From: Pseudomonas parasichuanensis
GTDB taxonomy: Bacteria; Pseudomonadota; Gammaproteobacteria; Pseudomonadales; Pseudomonadaceae
Assembly: GCF_021601385.1 (NCBI RefSeq)
Contig: NZ_BQHO01000008.1
Location: forward strand, 141,855 to 205,854
DNA: 64,000 nt
Reading direction: 5' to 3'
Part shown: positions 9,803-18,483 of the stretch, piece after piece
Position numbering within the stretch: the stretch's first letter is position 1
Layout of the letters: every line of letters starts with the position of its first letter
The notes under the pieces: model-generated
Told to the model about the DNA's origin: nothing
Database searches by the model: none
What the model saw: only the letters and a program-made list of their open reading frames with translations
Made by a program: the position numbers and the translations under genes

Positions 9803-10989
9803 CAGCTTTCATCCCGTTTCGAACGTACCCATTCCACCTGGCGTCGGACCAGAAACCCCAGGTACAGCGGGATCTTCTTCGCCGCGTAACAGGGCGCATA
9901 CAGCAATACCGAAAAGGGCATCTGCTCGCGGCAGAAGCGCGCCCAGGCCAGCAGCACCGCACTCCCCAGTAGCACCACGGCCAAGGTGGCCAGCATTGCG
10001 GGGAGCAACACGCCAAACACCGCATACGCCAACCAGGTAATGCCGAGCAATGCCATCAATGTCAGCACCAGCAGGGCCAGCGGCGGTACCAGCAAGTCCA
10101 TGGCCATGGCCAGCAAGCGCCCGTTGCGCCGGGCCAGCGCGCCCAGCAGCAGCCGGGGAGCGTCGGCCAGCAGTACGCCTAGGTGGCCATGTTCCCAGCG
10201 AGTACGCTGGATGGCCAAACCTTCGTCGCTGCCTGGAAACTGGCTGTAGACCTGAGCCTGCGGGCAGAACAAGGGGGGTTTGCCGTTGCGGCACAGGTCC
10301 AGCCCCAGCTTCAGGTCTTCGACGAGGTGCCCGTTGGCCAGGTCGATCTGCGCCAGGTCGCGCCACTGGAATGCCATGCCGGAGCCCATGAGCTGGCAAG
10401 GCAGGCCCAGCCACGCCCAGCCACGCGGACGCACCAGGTTTTTTACTCGCCAGGCAAACTCGGCGATCTGTACTTTCAGCCCGGCACCCGCTGGCGCATG
10501 CATCAGGTAGAGGGCTTGCACCGGTCGCGCTGCTGCGCTGCAGCAACGCGTCAAATACTCGATAGCGCCCTTGTCCGCCAGGCAGTCGGCGTCGATTACG
10601 ATCAGCACCTGCGGCGGGTCGTCCGCCAGGTGGCGCACACCGCAATCCAGTGCGTAACCCTTGCCTCGCAACTGCTCATTCTGCCGCTCGACCACCTGCG
10701 CGCCAGCCTGCAGGGCAAGCGCGGCGGTGTCATCGCTGCAGTTGTCCGCCACCACCAGCAGGCGATCACCCTCGGCCAGTTGCGGGGTAATGCTGGCGAG
10801 GGTGGCACCAATGACCGAGGCCTCGTTGTGCGCCGGTACCAGCACAGCCACCCGTGCCCGCTTGCCTGTGGCCAGCGGCAGCTGCCTGGCGGGCAGGCTG
10901 CCCAGCAACACCTGGACGAACAGCACCAGCACCGGTAACAGGATCAGCAGCGCTGCGGCGGCCAACAGCCAGCTCAGTAGGATAATCAT
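9802..10989 (-). CDS. Family 2 glycosyltransferase, membrane-anchored
   Basis: 395 residues. An N-terminal membrane helix (residues 2-28) is followed by a GT2 domain with VAVLVPAHNEASVIGATLAS, LIVIDADC (DXD) and QRTRWEHGH (QxxRW-like). Three or four C-terminal membrane helices end in a basic tail. The arrangement resembles processive or membrane-bound beta-glycosyltransferases that add a sugar on the cytosolic face. The start overlaps the stop of the upstream GT4 by 4 nt (ATGA), so it belongs to a tightly coupled operon. Confidence 0.9.
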   Translation of the reverse strand: MIILLSWLLAAAALLILLPVLVLFVQVLLGSLPARQLPLATGKRARVAVLVPAHNEASVIGATLASITPQLAEGDRLLVVADNCSDDTAALALQAGAQVVERQNEQLRGKGYALDCGVRHLADDPPQVLIVIDADCLADKGAIEYLTRCCSAAARPVQALYLMHAPAGAGLKVQIAEFAWRVKNLVRPRGWAWLGLPCQLMGSGMAFQWRDLAQIDLANGHLVEDLKLGLDLCRNGKPPLFCPQAQVYSQFPGSDEGLAIQRTRWEHGHLGVLLADAPRLLLGALARRNGRLLAMAMDLLVPPLALLVLTLMALLGITWLAYAVFGVLLPAMLATLAVVLLGSAVLLAWARFCREQMPFSVLLYAPCYAAKKIPLYLGFLVRRQVEWVRSKRDES

Positions 10990-12188
10990 GCGGATGCCTT
11001 GAAGTAGCTGGCCAGCCGGGCCGCTTCGGTATCGATGTCATGACGCTGCAGCACGCGCTGATACGCCGCCTCGCCCATGCGCTGCAGCACCTGCGCAGGT
11101 TGCGCCAGGCACTCGGCCATGGCCGTGGCCAGTTCCTCCACGGCCCCCGCCGGAAACAGCCAGCCGTTCTCGCCTGGGGTTACCAGCTCGGGGATACCCG
11201 CCACATAGGTGGTCAGCACCGGGCGGCGCAAGGCCATGGCCTCCATGATCACCACCGGCAAGCCCTCGGCGAAGCTTGGCAAGACCAGGGCGCGGGCGGC
11301 GAGGATCTCCTCGCGTACCTGGGCGCTGCTGATCCAACCGGTAATACGCACCTGCGCCTGCAGGCCGTGCCGGGCGATCAGGGCTTGCAGTTGCTCGCGC
11401 ATTTCGCCGTCCCCGGCCAGCACCAGCTCGAACTCCACCGCCTGCGCCGCCAGCAGCCGTGCGGCCTCGAGCAACAGCAACTGGCCCTTCTGCTCGCACA
11501 ACCGGCCAACGCACACCAGCCGTGGCGCGCTGGGCGCCGCCACCGCAGGCACATCATGGAAGCTGCGCTCCAGGCCGCAGTGCACCACCTTGACCTTGCC
11601 CCAGTGTTCGTGAGCCACCCAGCGAAACAACTGGCTGCGCCCATAGGAGCTGACCGCCGCGACGAACGCGGCGCGCCGCACTTTCTCGCCCACATGCAGA
11701 AACTGCGGTTTGTCGAACTCTTCGGGGCCATGCACGGTAAAGCTGTAGGCCGGCCCGCCCAAGGCTTGGGCCAGCATCACCACCTCGGTCGAGTTGGTGC
11801 CGAAATGCGCATGCACATGCACGGCGCCCGACGCCTGCAACCACTGCACCACACGGCATGCCTCGGCCAGGTAGACCAGGTGATAGGGCCACGCCCGGTC
11901 CGCCCGCCGGCCCAGGCGCAAGGCCAGTCGCAGGCTTGCGAAAAAGCGCCCGGGTTGCTGGCGCAGTACCTGCAGCGTTGGCTTGAGCAGCGCTTTCACG
12001 CCGCCTTGCAGCACGTACTGGGTCTTGCCCTGCTCACGCACATCCTCGTCATCCTGCAGTTCGGCATCCCAGCCTCGCAGGGCAATTCGCTGGATCTCGA
12101 AACCCTGGCGCTCGAGCGCGAGGATTTCGCGGCGAATGAAGCTGTGGCTGACCTTGGGGTACTGATTGATGAAGTAAGCAATACGCAT
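10986..12188 (-). CDS. Family 4 glycosyltransferase
   Basis: 400 residues. The start MRIAYFINQYPKVSHSFIRR is typical of GT4 enzymes of EPS/colanic acid clusters (WcaL/AmsK-like). The C-terminal Rossmann domain contains RLVCVGRLCEQKGQLLLLEA, LVLAGDGEMREQL and the EX7E motif (SFAEGLPVVIMEAMA). A longer in-frame extension to 12581 is rejected because it overlaps the next gene and lacks homology. The ribosome-binding site is weak. It is translationally coupled to the downstream GT2. Confidence 0.92.
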   Translation of the reverse strand: MRIAYFINQYPKVSHSFIRREILALERQGFEIQRIALRGWDAELQDDEDVREQGKTQYVLQGGVKALLKPTLQVLRQQPGRFFASLRLALRLGRRADRAWPYHLVYLAEACRVVQWLQASGAVHVHAHFGTNSTEVVMLAQALGGPAYSFTVHGPEEFDKPQFLHVGEKVRRAAFVAAVSSYGRSQLFRWVAHEHWGKVKVVHCGLERSFHDVPAVAAPSAPRLVCVGRLCEQKGQLLLLEAARLLAAQAVEFELVLAGDGEMREQLQALIARHGLQAQVRITGWISSAQVREEILAARALVLPSFAEGLPVVIMEAMALRRPVLTTYVAGIPELVTPGENGWLFPAGAVEELATAMAECLAQPAQVLQRMGEAAYQRVLQRHDIDTEAARLASYFKASA

Positions 12189-12262
12189 AGGAACCCGAAT
12201 CCATACCCGCGTGATGAATGAGCTGGCCACCCCCGGCGGCATCCAGCCTCCTGTATCAGGCT

Positions 12263-15229
12263 TCACATGGCTGACGGTGCCGTGTCTGCCGTTGCGTGGC
12301 CCTCGATGACGTCCGCATAGATGCCCTGGAGCTCCAGGGCCTGGTCGCTGCACAGCGTGATGCTGCCCTTGAAGGCGTTGTGTGGGTGTGCAAAGCGCTC
12401 CGGGTGCTCGAGGGCATCGGCCAGTGCCTGGCGCAGATACCGCGGATCTGAGCTCAACGGAATGATGGTGCCGTTGACCCCATCGACGATGTCCTCGACC
12501 GTGCCGCCGGCATCGGTGCTGATCACCCAGACATCGCGTACCAGCGCTTCGCGCACGGCAAGGCCGAAGGTCTCCTTCCACTGGGTCGGGAACAGCAGCA
12601 CGTCGATGCCGGAAAAGAACGCATCGATGTCGTCCTGGGTGTAACCGGGGATGATGCTGACACTCCCCGGGATCTTCACGCTGTGACGGTTGAATGAGCG
12701 GAAACCCAGGTGCAGCAGGTTATCGACTACCTTGAGTTCATAGTCCGAACGGGGCAACCCGGCAAACGCCTGGGTGATCAGGTTGATGCCCTTGATCGCG
12801 GTGTTGCCCCCGACAAAACCGAAGCGCAGCAATGCCCCCGGCTGCTTGTGGTAGCCCGCACCGGGGGCCAGGATGCCGTTGCGGTTGATGCGGATCTTCG
12901 CCGCATCGAAGCCATTGGCCACGTACAGGTCCCGGGCGAAGCGGCTCGGTGCCAACAGCAGGTCGGCCTTGCGCAGGGTGGCGGCCAATGCCTGCTGGCG
13001 GTAGGCGTTCAGGGGCGCGTCGTCGACACAGGCGGCGCACACTTCGGTGCGAATGCGCGTTTGCCCGCAGTACTGGCCGTGGCCGTTGATCATGAACTGG
13101 CGCCCGCAGATCCACCACGCATCATGCAAGGTCACCACGAAGGGTATGCCCGCCCGCGCGCAGCTGTCGGCCAGCAGCGCTCCCAGCCCCTGGATCGAAT
13201 GCAGGTGCACAAGGTCCGGGGCGACGCGCTCGAGCACGGCGTCGAACAGCGGCAGGGTTGCACGGTTTTCGAAGTCCTCGAGGGCCGAACGCTGCTCTGG
13301 CAGGCCGATGCCGAGCACCGCGGCCTGCTGCGCCTGGTACCTGAACAGGCTGTAGGGGGCCGTATCGGTCGGCGGTAACGATGTGAACACGAATTGCTGC
13401 CAGGGCGACGTGGCCGCCAGCAGCCGCGCCATCTGCTCGGCGACAACCGTGGCGCCACCGAAACTGCGGGGGGCGAAGAAAATGTTCGCCGACAGCAACC
13501 TGCGTGGGCGAACGCTGGCAGGTGCCGGGAAAACCTGGCCCAACTGCTGGCTGCACTCGACCACCGTGACTTGCCGGGCCCCCGCTTCTTGCATCGCCGC
13601 CGCCAGTACCGCGCTTGAGGCGATCGCGCAATCGCACGCCAACAGTGCCTGGCGGTGCAGCGCCACGGCCGCCATCAGCTTGCCCACGTCTGCGTCGCTC
13701 AAACCGTCCAGGTCGTTGCCCTGGCGATACGCCTGCGGGTCGAAGATCAGCGCGTCGGCATCCCAGCACGAGGTGACCTTGAGCCGCCTGGCCTCCTCGA
13801 CCAGCGTCGCCAACTGCGGGCAATAGGGCAGCCGGTGCAAGATGACTGCGGCACAGGTTTGCAGGGCATTCAGGCACGCTTGTGGGTTGCGCCAATCCAC
13901 AAGCGTGCAGGTGTAGCCAAACTCGACCAGCATTTGCCGCAGTTGCACAGGGCGGCCCTTGAGCGCCTGTGCCGGTTCAGTCTCGCTGATCAACAGAATG
14001 TGCCCGGGGAACAGCGTGGCGGCCGCCACGCCCGGGGCGTCCAGCGGCAGTTCGTGACGCTGCTCGGTGGGCGGCTTCCAAAGCAGCGCCGGGCCATGGC
14101 GCAGCAACTCCCGCCAAGCCTTTCTCAGGGTCGGGTACAGCCCGGCCTTGCGTATATACGCCACAAAACGCTGATCCGCCCGGGGCTCACGCAGGGCCTG
14201 GCGGAACAACACCGCAGCTCTGGCCAGCGATGATTGCGGTGCTGTCGGCGCAGTGGCCTCCTGCAGCGCCAGGGCGTAGCCCAGCCGTTGCCGATGTGCC
14301 TGCAACCGGCACTGGCCAGCACTGGCCGGCAGCACCGCTTCGAGTTGCGCGAACAACGCCTCGAGCAAGGCCTGGCGCCTGCGGTACATGGCCCGTTTCT
14401 TCGGTGCGATGTCCTCGGCCGCACGTTGCGCCGCCGCCAGCGGGAGGCTGAAGAAGTCTTCGCGCTCGCTGGGCTCTGCGCCATGCTCCAGCCAGATGGC
14501 GTCGTAGTTGGCGGCCAGGTCCTGGGACTTTTCGGCGCCAAAGTAAGGGTGCCGATGATGCCGATAGGCGTCGCCCACCGCATACAAGCGTTCAGCCCCC
14601 ATCGCCCGGGCCATGCACTTGAGCGCCTCGAGCAGCAGGCTGCGCGGGCGCAGGCCTTCGAAGTCCTTGGTCAGGTCACGGTAGATGGCCAGCGAGCGCT
14701 CGCTGTCGATCCCCTTGTGAATCCCCTGTACCGCGCCGATGAACAGGTACAAGCCGGCCGCAGTGCGCTGCAGGGTGAAGGCCAGAGACGCCACACGCAG
14801 GTCGCCCTGGAACAGGTTCAGCACCAGCTCGCCTTCGCGCTTGAACCAGATCGGCCGGTCCAGCACCAGGGTGCAGCCGGGGGAACTGGCGGACAGGTCG
14901 CACAGCGTACGCTGCTCGTCGCGGCCCAGCAGCAACAGGCTCGGGAACTGCGCTGTCACCACCTGGTAATGCGAAGCCACGGCGTCGAGGCGTTCACGCA
15001 CCGACCAGCATTTGCTGATATAGGGCCACTGCACCATGCCGATGCAATCGACACCGAGCTTGTCGAAGCCGTCCTTGCCCAGCACGGCTTCCATCTGCCG
15101 CAGGAACGGTTTGAGGTCCGCCCACTGGGTGCAGATCAGCACCAGCAACTTGAACTTGTTGTTCAACGCCCGCAATGAATAGCCGGGTTGCAGAGTGAGC
15201 ACACTCTTGAGTAACGATCTGAACGCCAT
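12263..15229 (-). CDS. DUF535 (VirK/YbjX)-glycosyltransferase family 4 fusion
   Basis: 988 residues in one uninterrupted frame. Residues about 35-285 match the VirK/YbjX DUF535 pattern: YISKCWSVRERLDAV, LYLFIGAVQGIHKG, GLRPRSLLLEALKCMARAMG, YDAIWLEHGA and KKRAMYRRRQALLEAL. Residues about 410-570 look like the N-terminal half of a GT-B enzyme (VILHRLPYCPQLATLVEEAR, CWDADALIFDPQAY). Residues about 577-970 form a complete GT4 (ANIFFAPRSFGGATVVAEQM, VTLHDAWWICGRQ, FGFVGGNTAIKGIN, FPTQWKETFGLAVREAL). DUF535 proteins are known from envelope stress and antimicrobial-peptide resistance but lack an assigned reaction. The domain should act on the same lipid-linked substrate as the transferase. Start at 15227-15229. 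Confidence 0.88.
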   Translation of the reverse strand: MAFRSLLKSVLTLQPGYSLRALNNKFKLLVLICTQWADLKPFLRQMEAVLGKDGFDKLGVDCIGMVQWPYISKCWSVRERLDAVASHYQVVTAQFPSLLLLGRDEQRTLCDLSASSPGCTLVLDRPIWFKREGELVLNLFQGDLRVASLAFTLQRTAAGLYLFIGAVQGIHKGIDSERSLAIYRDLTKDFEGLRPRSLLLEALKCMARAMGAERLYAVGDAYRHHRHPYFGAEKSQDLAANYDAIWLEHGAEPSEREDFFSLPLAAAQRAAEDIAPKKRAMYRRRQALLEALFAQLEAVLPASAGQCRLQAHRQRLGYALALQEATAPTAPQSSLARAAVLFRQALREPRADQRFVAYIRKAGLYPTLRKAWRELLRHGPALLWKPPTEQRHELPLDAPGVAAATLFPGHILLISETEPAQALKGRPVQLRQMLVEFGYTCTLVDWRNPQACLNALQTCAAVILHRLPYCPQLATLVEEARRLKVTSCWDADALIFDPQAYRQGNDLDGLSDADVGKLMAAVALHRQALLACDCAIASSAVLAAAMQEAGARQVTVVECSQQLGQVFPAPASVRPRRLLSANIFFAPRSFGGATVVAEQMARLLAATSPWQQFVFTSLPPTDTAPYSLFRYQAQQAAVLGIGLPEQRSALEDFENRATLPLFDAVLERVAPDLVHLHSIQGLGALLADSCARAGIPFVVTLHDAWWICGRQFMINGHGQYCGQTRIRTEVCAACVDDAPLNAYRQQALAATLRKADLLLAPSRFARDLYVANGFDAAKIRINRNGILAPGAGYHKQPGALLRFGFVGGNTAIKGINLITQAFAGLPRSDYELKVVDNLLHLGFRSFNRHSVKIPGSVSIIPGYTQDDIDAFFSGIDVLLFPTQWKETFGLAVREALVRDVWVISTDAGGTVEDIVDGVNGTIIPLSSDPRYLRQALADALEHPERFAHPHNAFKGSITLCSDQALELQGIYADVIEGHATADTAPSAM

Positions 15230-15236
15230 GGGCCTC

Positions 15237-16214
15237 TCACTTGTACTCGATCAACACCGTCTTGCCGGCAGTGAACCTGTTCAACAGAAACCGCACCTGC
15301 CCGACCATCTCCGGGAATTTCCCCAGTACCAGAAACCCTGCCTGCAGCCAGTTCTCGCGTACCGAACGGCCACCACGGCGCGCCAGGCGCATAGCCTGCA
15401 GCGGGTAGACCAGCAACAGCAGCAGCCCCCAGCCGCCCAGCAATGCACACGCGACCACGATCACCAGCGGTATGCCCAGCCCCCACAGCCAGGCACGATG
15501 CGACTCACGGCGCCAATGCCGCTCTGGAGGCGCGCCATGCAGGAAAGCGCCTTCGGCGAAGGCGTAGCCTGCGCGCAGGCTGCGCCGCCACCACTGGCTG
15601 AAACGGGTCATGGCGGCATCATGCAGGGTCATTTCCTCGGGCAGGCGCCAGATCTTCCAGCCGCGGCCACGCAGGCGCACACACAACTCAGGCTCTTCGC
15701 CGGCGATCAGCCCCGCGCGAAAGCCGCCAACGGCCCTGAACGCATCGGCCCGCATCAACGCATCACCCCCACAAGCCCGGGCTTCGCCCACCGGGGTGTC
15801 CCATTCCAGATCGCACAGCAGGTTGTAGACCGAATGCTGCGGGTAGCGCTCGCGGCGCCGTCCACACACCACCGCCACCTCCGCCCGCGCATCGAGAAAG
15901 GCGCACGCCTGCTGCAACCAGCCGGCCACGACTTCGCAATCGCCATCGACGAACTGCACATAGCGCAGTGTCGGCAACAAAGATTGCAGGCAGGCGAAGC
16001 CTTCGTTACGAGCACGTGCGGCGGTAAAGGGCCGGGTCATGTCCAGCGCCAGCACCTCGACACCCAGGCCCCGGGCCAGGGCTGGCGAGCCATCGGTCGA
16101 GCCCGAATCGACATAGACCACCCGCTCTGCGCAACCGCCCAGCGACGCCAGGCAGCGCTGCAGGCGCTGGCCTTCGTTGCGGCCGATCACCACTACGCCA
16201 ATCCCTGTCAGCAT
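15237..16214 (-). CDS. Family 2 glycosyltransferase
   Basis: 325 residues. The start MLTGIGVVVIGRNEGQRL at 16212-16214 is chosen because GGGAGGGAG precedes it and it opens the GT2 fold; the extension to 16406 is a shadow of the neighbouring gene. Motifs include VVYVDSGSTDGSPALA, FVDGDCEV (DXD) and GLIAGEEPELCVRLRGRGWK. Two hydrophobic segments lie near residues 250-290. It ends only 7 nt before the start of the DUF535-GT4 fusion, so both sit in the same operon. Confidence 0.92.
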   Translation of the reverse strand: MLTGIGVVVIGRNEGQRLQRCLASLGGCAERVVYVDSGSTDGSPALARGLGVEVLALDMTRPFTAARARNEGFACLQSLLPTLRYVQFVDGDCEVVAGWLQQACAFLDARAEVAVVCGRRRERYPQHSVYNLLCDLEWDTPVGEARACGGDALMRADAFRAVGGFRAGLIAGEEPELCVRLRGRGWKIWRLPEEMTLHDAAMTRFSQWWRRSLRAGYAFAEGAFLHGAPPERHWRRESHRAWLWGLGIPLVIVVACALLGGWGLLLLLVYPLQAMRLARRGGRSVRENWLQAGFLVLGKFPEMVGQVRFLLNRFTAGKTVLIEYK

Positions 16215-16251
16215 GTCTCCCTCCCGCTGGCGTTGGTCAGTGCCGCCTGCC

Positions 16252-16776
16252 TCATGAGCACGGCACGGCCTCGGCCGGCTTGCGCGCCTTGACGGTCGCC
16301 GGCACACCCACCGCCAGGCAGTTGTCCGGCACGTCAACCAGCACCACGGCGTTGGAGCCGATGACCACGTTGTTGCCAATGCGGATGTTGCCCAGCACCT
16401 TGGCACCGGCGCCGATATCGACGTTGTTGCCGAACACCGGGGCGGTCGGTTCGCTGACGTTCTTCAGCCCCACCACCACACCATTGCGGATCCGGCAATC
16501 GTCGCCAAAACGCGCATAGCCGCTGATGACGATGCCGCCAAAGTGGTCGATGACGAAGTTGCGGCCAATCTGCACCTCGCAGGGCAACTCGATGCCGGTC
16601 AGTATCTGCACCCACTTGAACAGTACCTTGTAGACCAGCGACAGCGGTTTGCGCAGCAAGGCCGGGCGCACCCCGTAGCGCCAGCGGCCGAAGCGGTACA
16701 CCAGCAACACCCAGAAGCCCTGGGCCCCCCAGTCACCGCCGTGGGCCCGCAAATCGGCACGAATATTCTCGAACAT
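16252..16776 (-). CDS. Serine acetyltransferase-like O-acetyltransferase
   Basis: 174 residues. The start MFENIRADLRAHGGDWGAQG is typical of CysE-like enzymes of polysaccharide clusters. The C-terminal half is a left-handed beta-helix of hexapeptide repeats (IGRNFVIDHFGGIVISGYAR, NVDIGAGAKVLGNIRIGNNV, VIGSNAVVLVDVP). The longer in-frame extension to 16845 reads through the upstream GT gene and is rejected. The ribosome-binding site is TAGGTGA. The probable role is O-acetylation of a repeat-unit sugar with acetyl-CoA. It is close-packed between two GT2 genes. Confidence 0.88.
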   Translation of the reverse strand: MFENIRADLRAHGGDWGAQGFWVLLVYRFGRWRYGVRPALLRKPLSLVYKVLFKWVQILTGIELPCEVQIGRNFVIDHFGGIVISGYARFGDDCRIRNGVVVGLKNVSEPTAPVFGNNVDIGAGAKVLGNIRIGNNVVIGSNAVVLVDVPDNCLAVGVPATVKARKPAEAVPCS

Positions 16777-16784
16777 GGCATCAC

Positions 16785-17741
16785 CTACCGTGTGGGTTGG
16801 CTGGCAAAACGGGTGTCGAACAGCAACGCCCAGGTGGCCCGGCAATGCCGCCAGCAGGCGCTGATGGCCGCCCGCCCCCGTCCTTTGAGCAAGGCCTTAA
16901 GCGCCAGCACCAGGTCGCCAAGGGTCACCAGCAGCATGTGCAGGATCAAACCCGGGACCCCATGGTGCTTGCGGAAATACAGCAGTTCGCTTTCGATCTG
17001 GTAGGCCGATATCTGCCGGCTGGCCGCCTCAAGCTCAGCGACCGACTTGGAGCTTTCGCCGCCGATATGCACCACCGTGGTGTGCGGATAGAACACCACC
17101 TTCCAGCCGGCCTGCTTGACCCGCTTGCAGTGGTCGACCTCCTCGTAATAAAGGAAGTAGCGCGGGTCGAACAGGCCCACCTGGTCGAGCACCTCGCGCC
17201 GTACCAGGTAGAAACAGCCAGGCAACCAATCGCACTCGCGCACCGAGCCATGGTCCCAGTTCATCTCATCGACCATTTTCAGCCCCGGAAAGAAGCGCCC
17301 GAGGCCCGTGCGTGCCACGAACACGTTCAAGGGCGTCGGGAAGTAGCGACAACTAGGTTGCAGGTCGCCGTCGCGCCCCTCCAGTCGCACGCCCAGCACC
17401 CCGCATTCAGGGTGTGCGTCCATGTATTCGAGGGTCTTGTCCAGGGTATCCCTGGCGACGAAGGCGTCGGTATTGAGCAGCAGCGCGTACTTACCGTTCA
17501 GGTGCGCCAGCAACTGGTTGTTGGCCCGACCGAAACCGACGTTCTTCTGGTTGCTCACCAGCACAGCCTCGGGGCAGACCTTGGCCAGGCGCTCGACCGA
17601 ATCGTCGACCGAGGCGTTGTCCACCACCAGGTAGCTCGCCAGCTTGTCGCCGTCGGCCTGGCGCAGGGCATCGAACATCGGCTGCAACAAGCCGGCGGTG
17701 TTGAAGTTGACGACCATCACATCGACAGGTTTGCTAGCCAT
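16785..17741 (-). CDS. Family 2 glycosyltransferase (rhamnosyltransferase/WbbL-like)
   Basis: 318 residues. VDVMVVNFNTAGLLQPMFDA, VVDNASVDDSVERLA, NVGFGRANNQ, LLLNTDAF (DXD equivalent) and YFLYYEEVDHCKRVKQAGWK mark a WbbL/RfbF-type GT2. The ATG at 17739-17741 has GGGGA at a good distance; an ATG three codons upstream is an alternative. The first 8 nt overlap the end of the upstream acyltransferase gene. The C-terminal 60 residues hold a hydrophobic stretch that could associate with the membrane. Confidence 0.9.
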   Translation of the reverse strand: MASKPVDVMVVNFNTAGLLQPMFDALRQADGDKLASYLVVDNASVDDSVERLAKVCPEAVLVSNQKNVGFGRANNQLLAHLNGKYALLLNTDAFVARDTLDKTLEYMDAHPECGVLGVRLEGRDGDLQPSCRYFPTPLNVFVARTGLGRFFPGLKMVDEMNWDHGSVRECDWLPGCFYLVRREVLDQVGLFDPRYFLYYEEVDHCKRVKQAGWKVVFYPHTTVVHIGGESSKSVAELEAASRQISAYQIESELLYFRKHHGVPGLILHMLLVTLGDLVLALKALLKGRGRAAISACWRHCRATWALLFDTRFASQPTR

Positions 17742-18351
17742 TGCTGCCATCCCCGAAGAAATACTGGCCTCTGGCCGCGGCCAGCGTCGGCTCCAATGCC
17801 GGGTCATAAGCCCCCTGGCGTTGCTTGACCAGGTCTATCCAGGGGTAGGCGGCGCAGCGCTCCTCGACACGCTGGATCAGCGCCTCGGTGGTGCAGATGA
17901 ACTTCGCCGGGTTGCCTCCGACCACAGTACCGGGCGGCACATCCTTGGTGACCACGGCACCGGCGGCAACCACCGAGTCCGGCCCTATGGTCACCCGCGG
18001 CATGACGATCGCGCCATGGCCGATGAAACAGTTGTCGCGGATGTCGATGAAGCCCACCGAATCGAGTTGCTTGCCATAACAGATCTCGATCAGCGCAACC
18101 ACGCCGTCGTGCCCGATCAGCGTGCAGTCCGAGAGCCCGACATTGCTGCCAAGGCGCACCAGCCGCGGGTCGGTGACATTGCACCCCGGGTTGATATGGA
18201 CATTGCTGCCCACGGAGTAGAACTTGCCCCAACGGGTCAGGTAAGCGCCCCAGTCACGGGCATTCGGGTTGCAGAACTTCTTGTAGGTCGCGCCGCCGCG
18301 TCCGGTCGAGTTGGCGTAGTTGGCCATGGCCTTGCGTATCCATCCATACAT
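17734..18351 (-). CDS. Left-handed beta-helix acyltransferase (WcaF/Maa-like)
   Basis: 205 residues with hexapeptide repeats in the middle (VGSNVHINPGCNVTDPRLVR, IDIRDNCFIGHGAIVMPRVT, IGPDSVVAAGAVVTKDVPPG, GGNPAKFICTT). This is typical of acetyl-CoA-dependent sugar O-acetyltransferases. GAGG lies 8 nt before the ATG at 18349-18351; the longer in-frame extension is not supported. It overlaps the downstream GT2 by 8 nt, which indicates coupling. It is the second acetyltransferase in the cluster, so the polymer may carry two acetyl decorations. Confidence 0.88.
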   Translation of the reverse strand: MYGWIRKAMANYANSTGRGGATYKKFCNPNARDWGAYLTRWGKFYSVGSNVHINPGCNVTDPRLVRLGSNVGLSDCTLIGHDGVVALIEICYGKQLDSVGFIDIRDNCFIGHGAIVMPRVTIGPDSVVAAGAVVTKDVPPGTVVGGNPAKFICTTEALIQRVEERCAAYPWIDLVKQRQGAYDPALEPTLAAARGQYFFGDGSNG

Positions 18352-18483
18352 GCTGCTAGCCTCGCAAATGAAGCAATCCTGGACTGTCCCTGAGGCGATC
18401 ACGGTCTCGTTCTTGTTGATGCTGACCGCCCCGCACTCACTCCCTTGCCCGCCCTACTGTCGCCATGACACCGCGCGATACGC

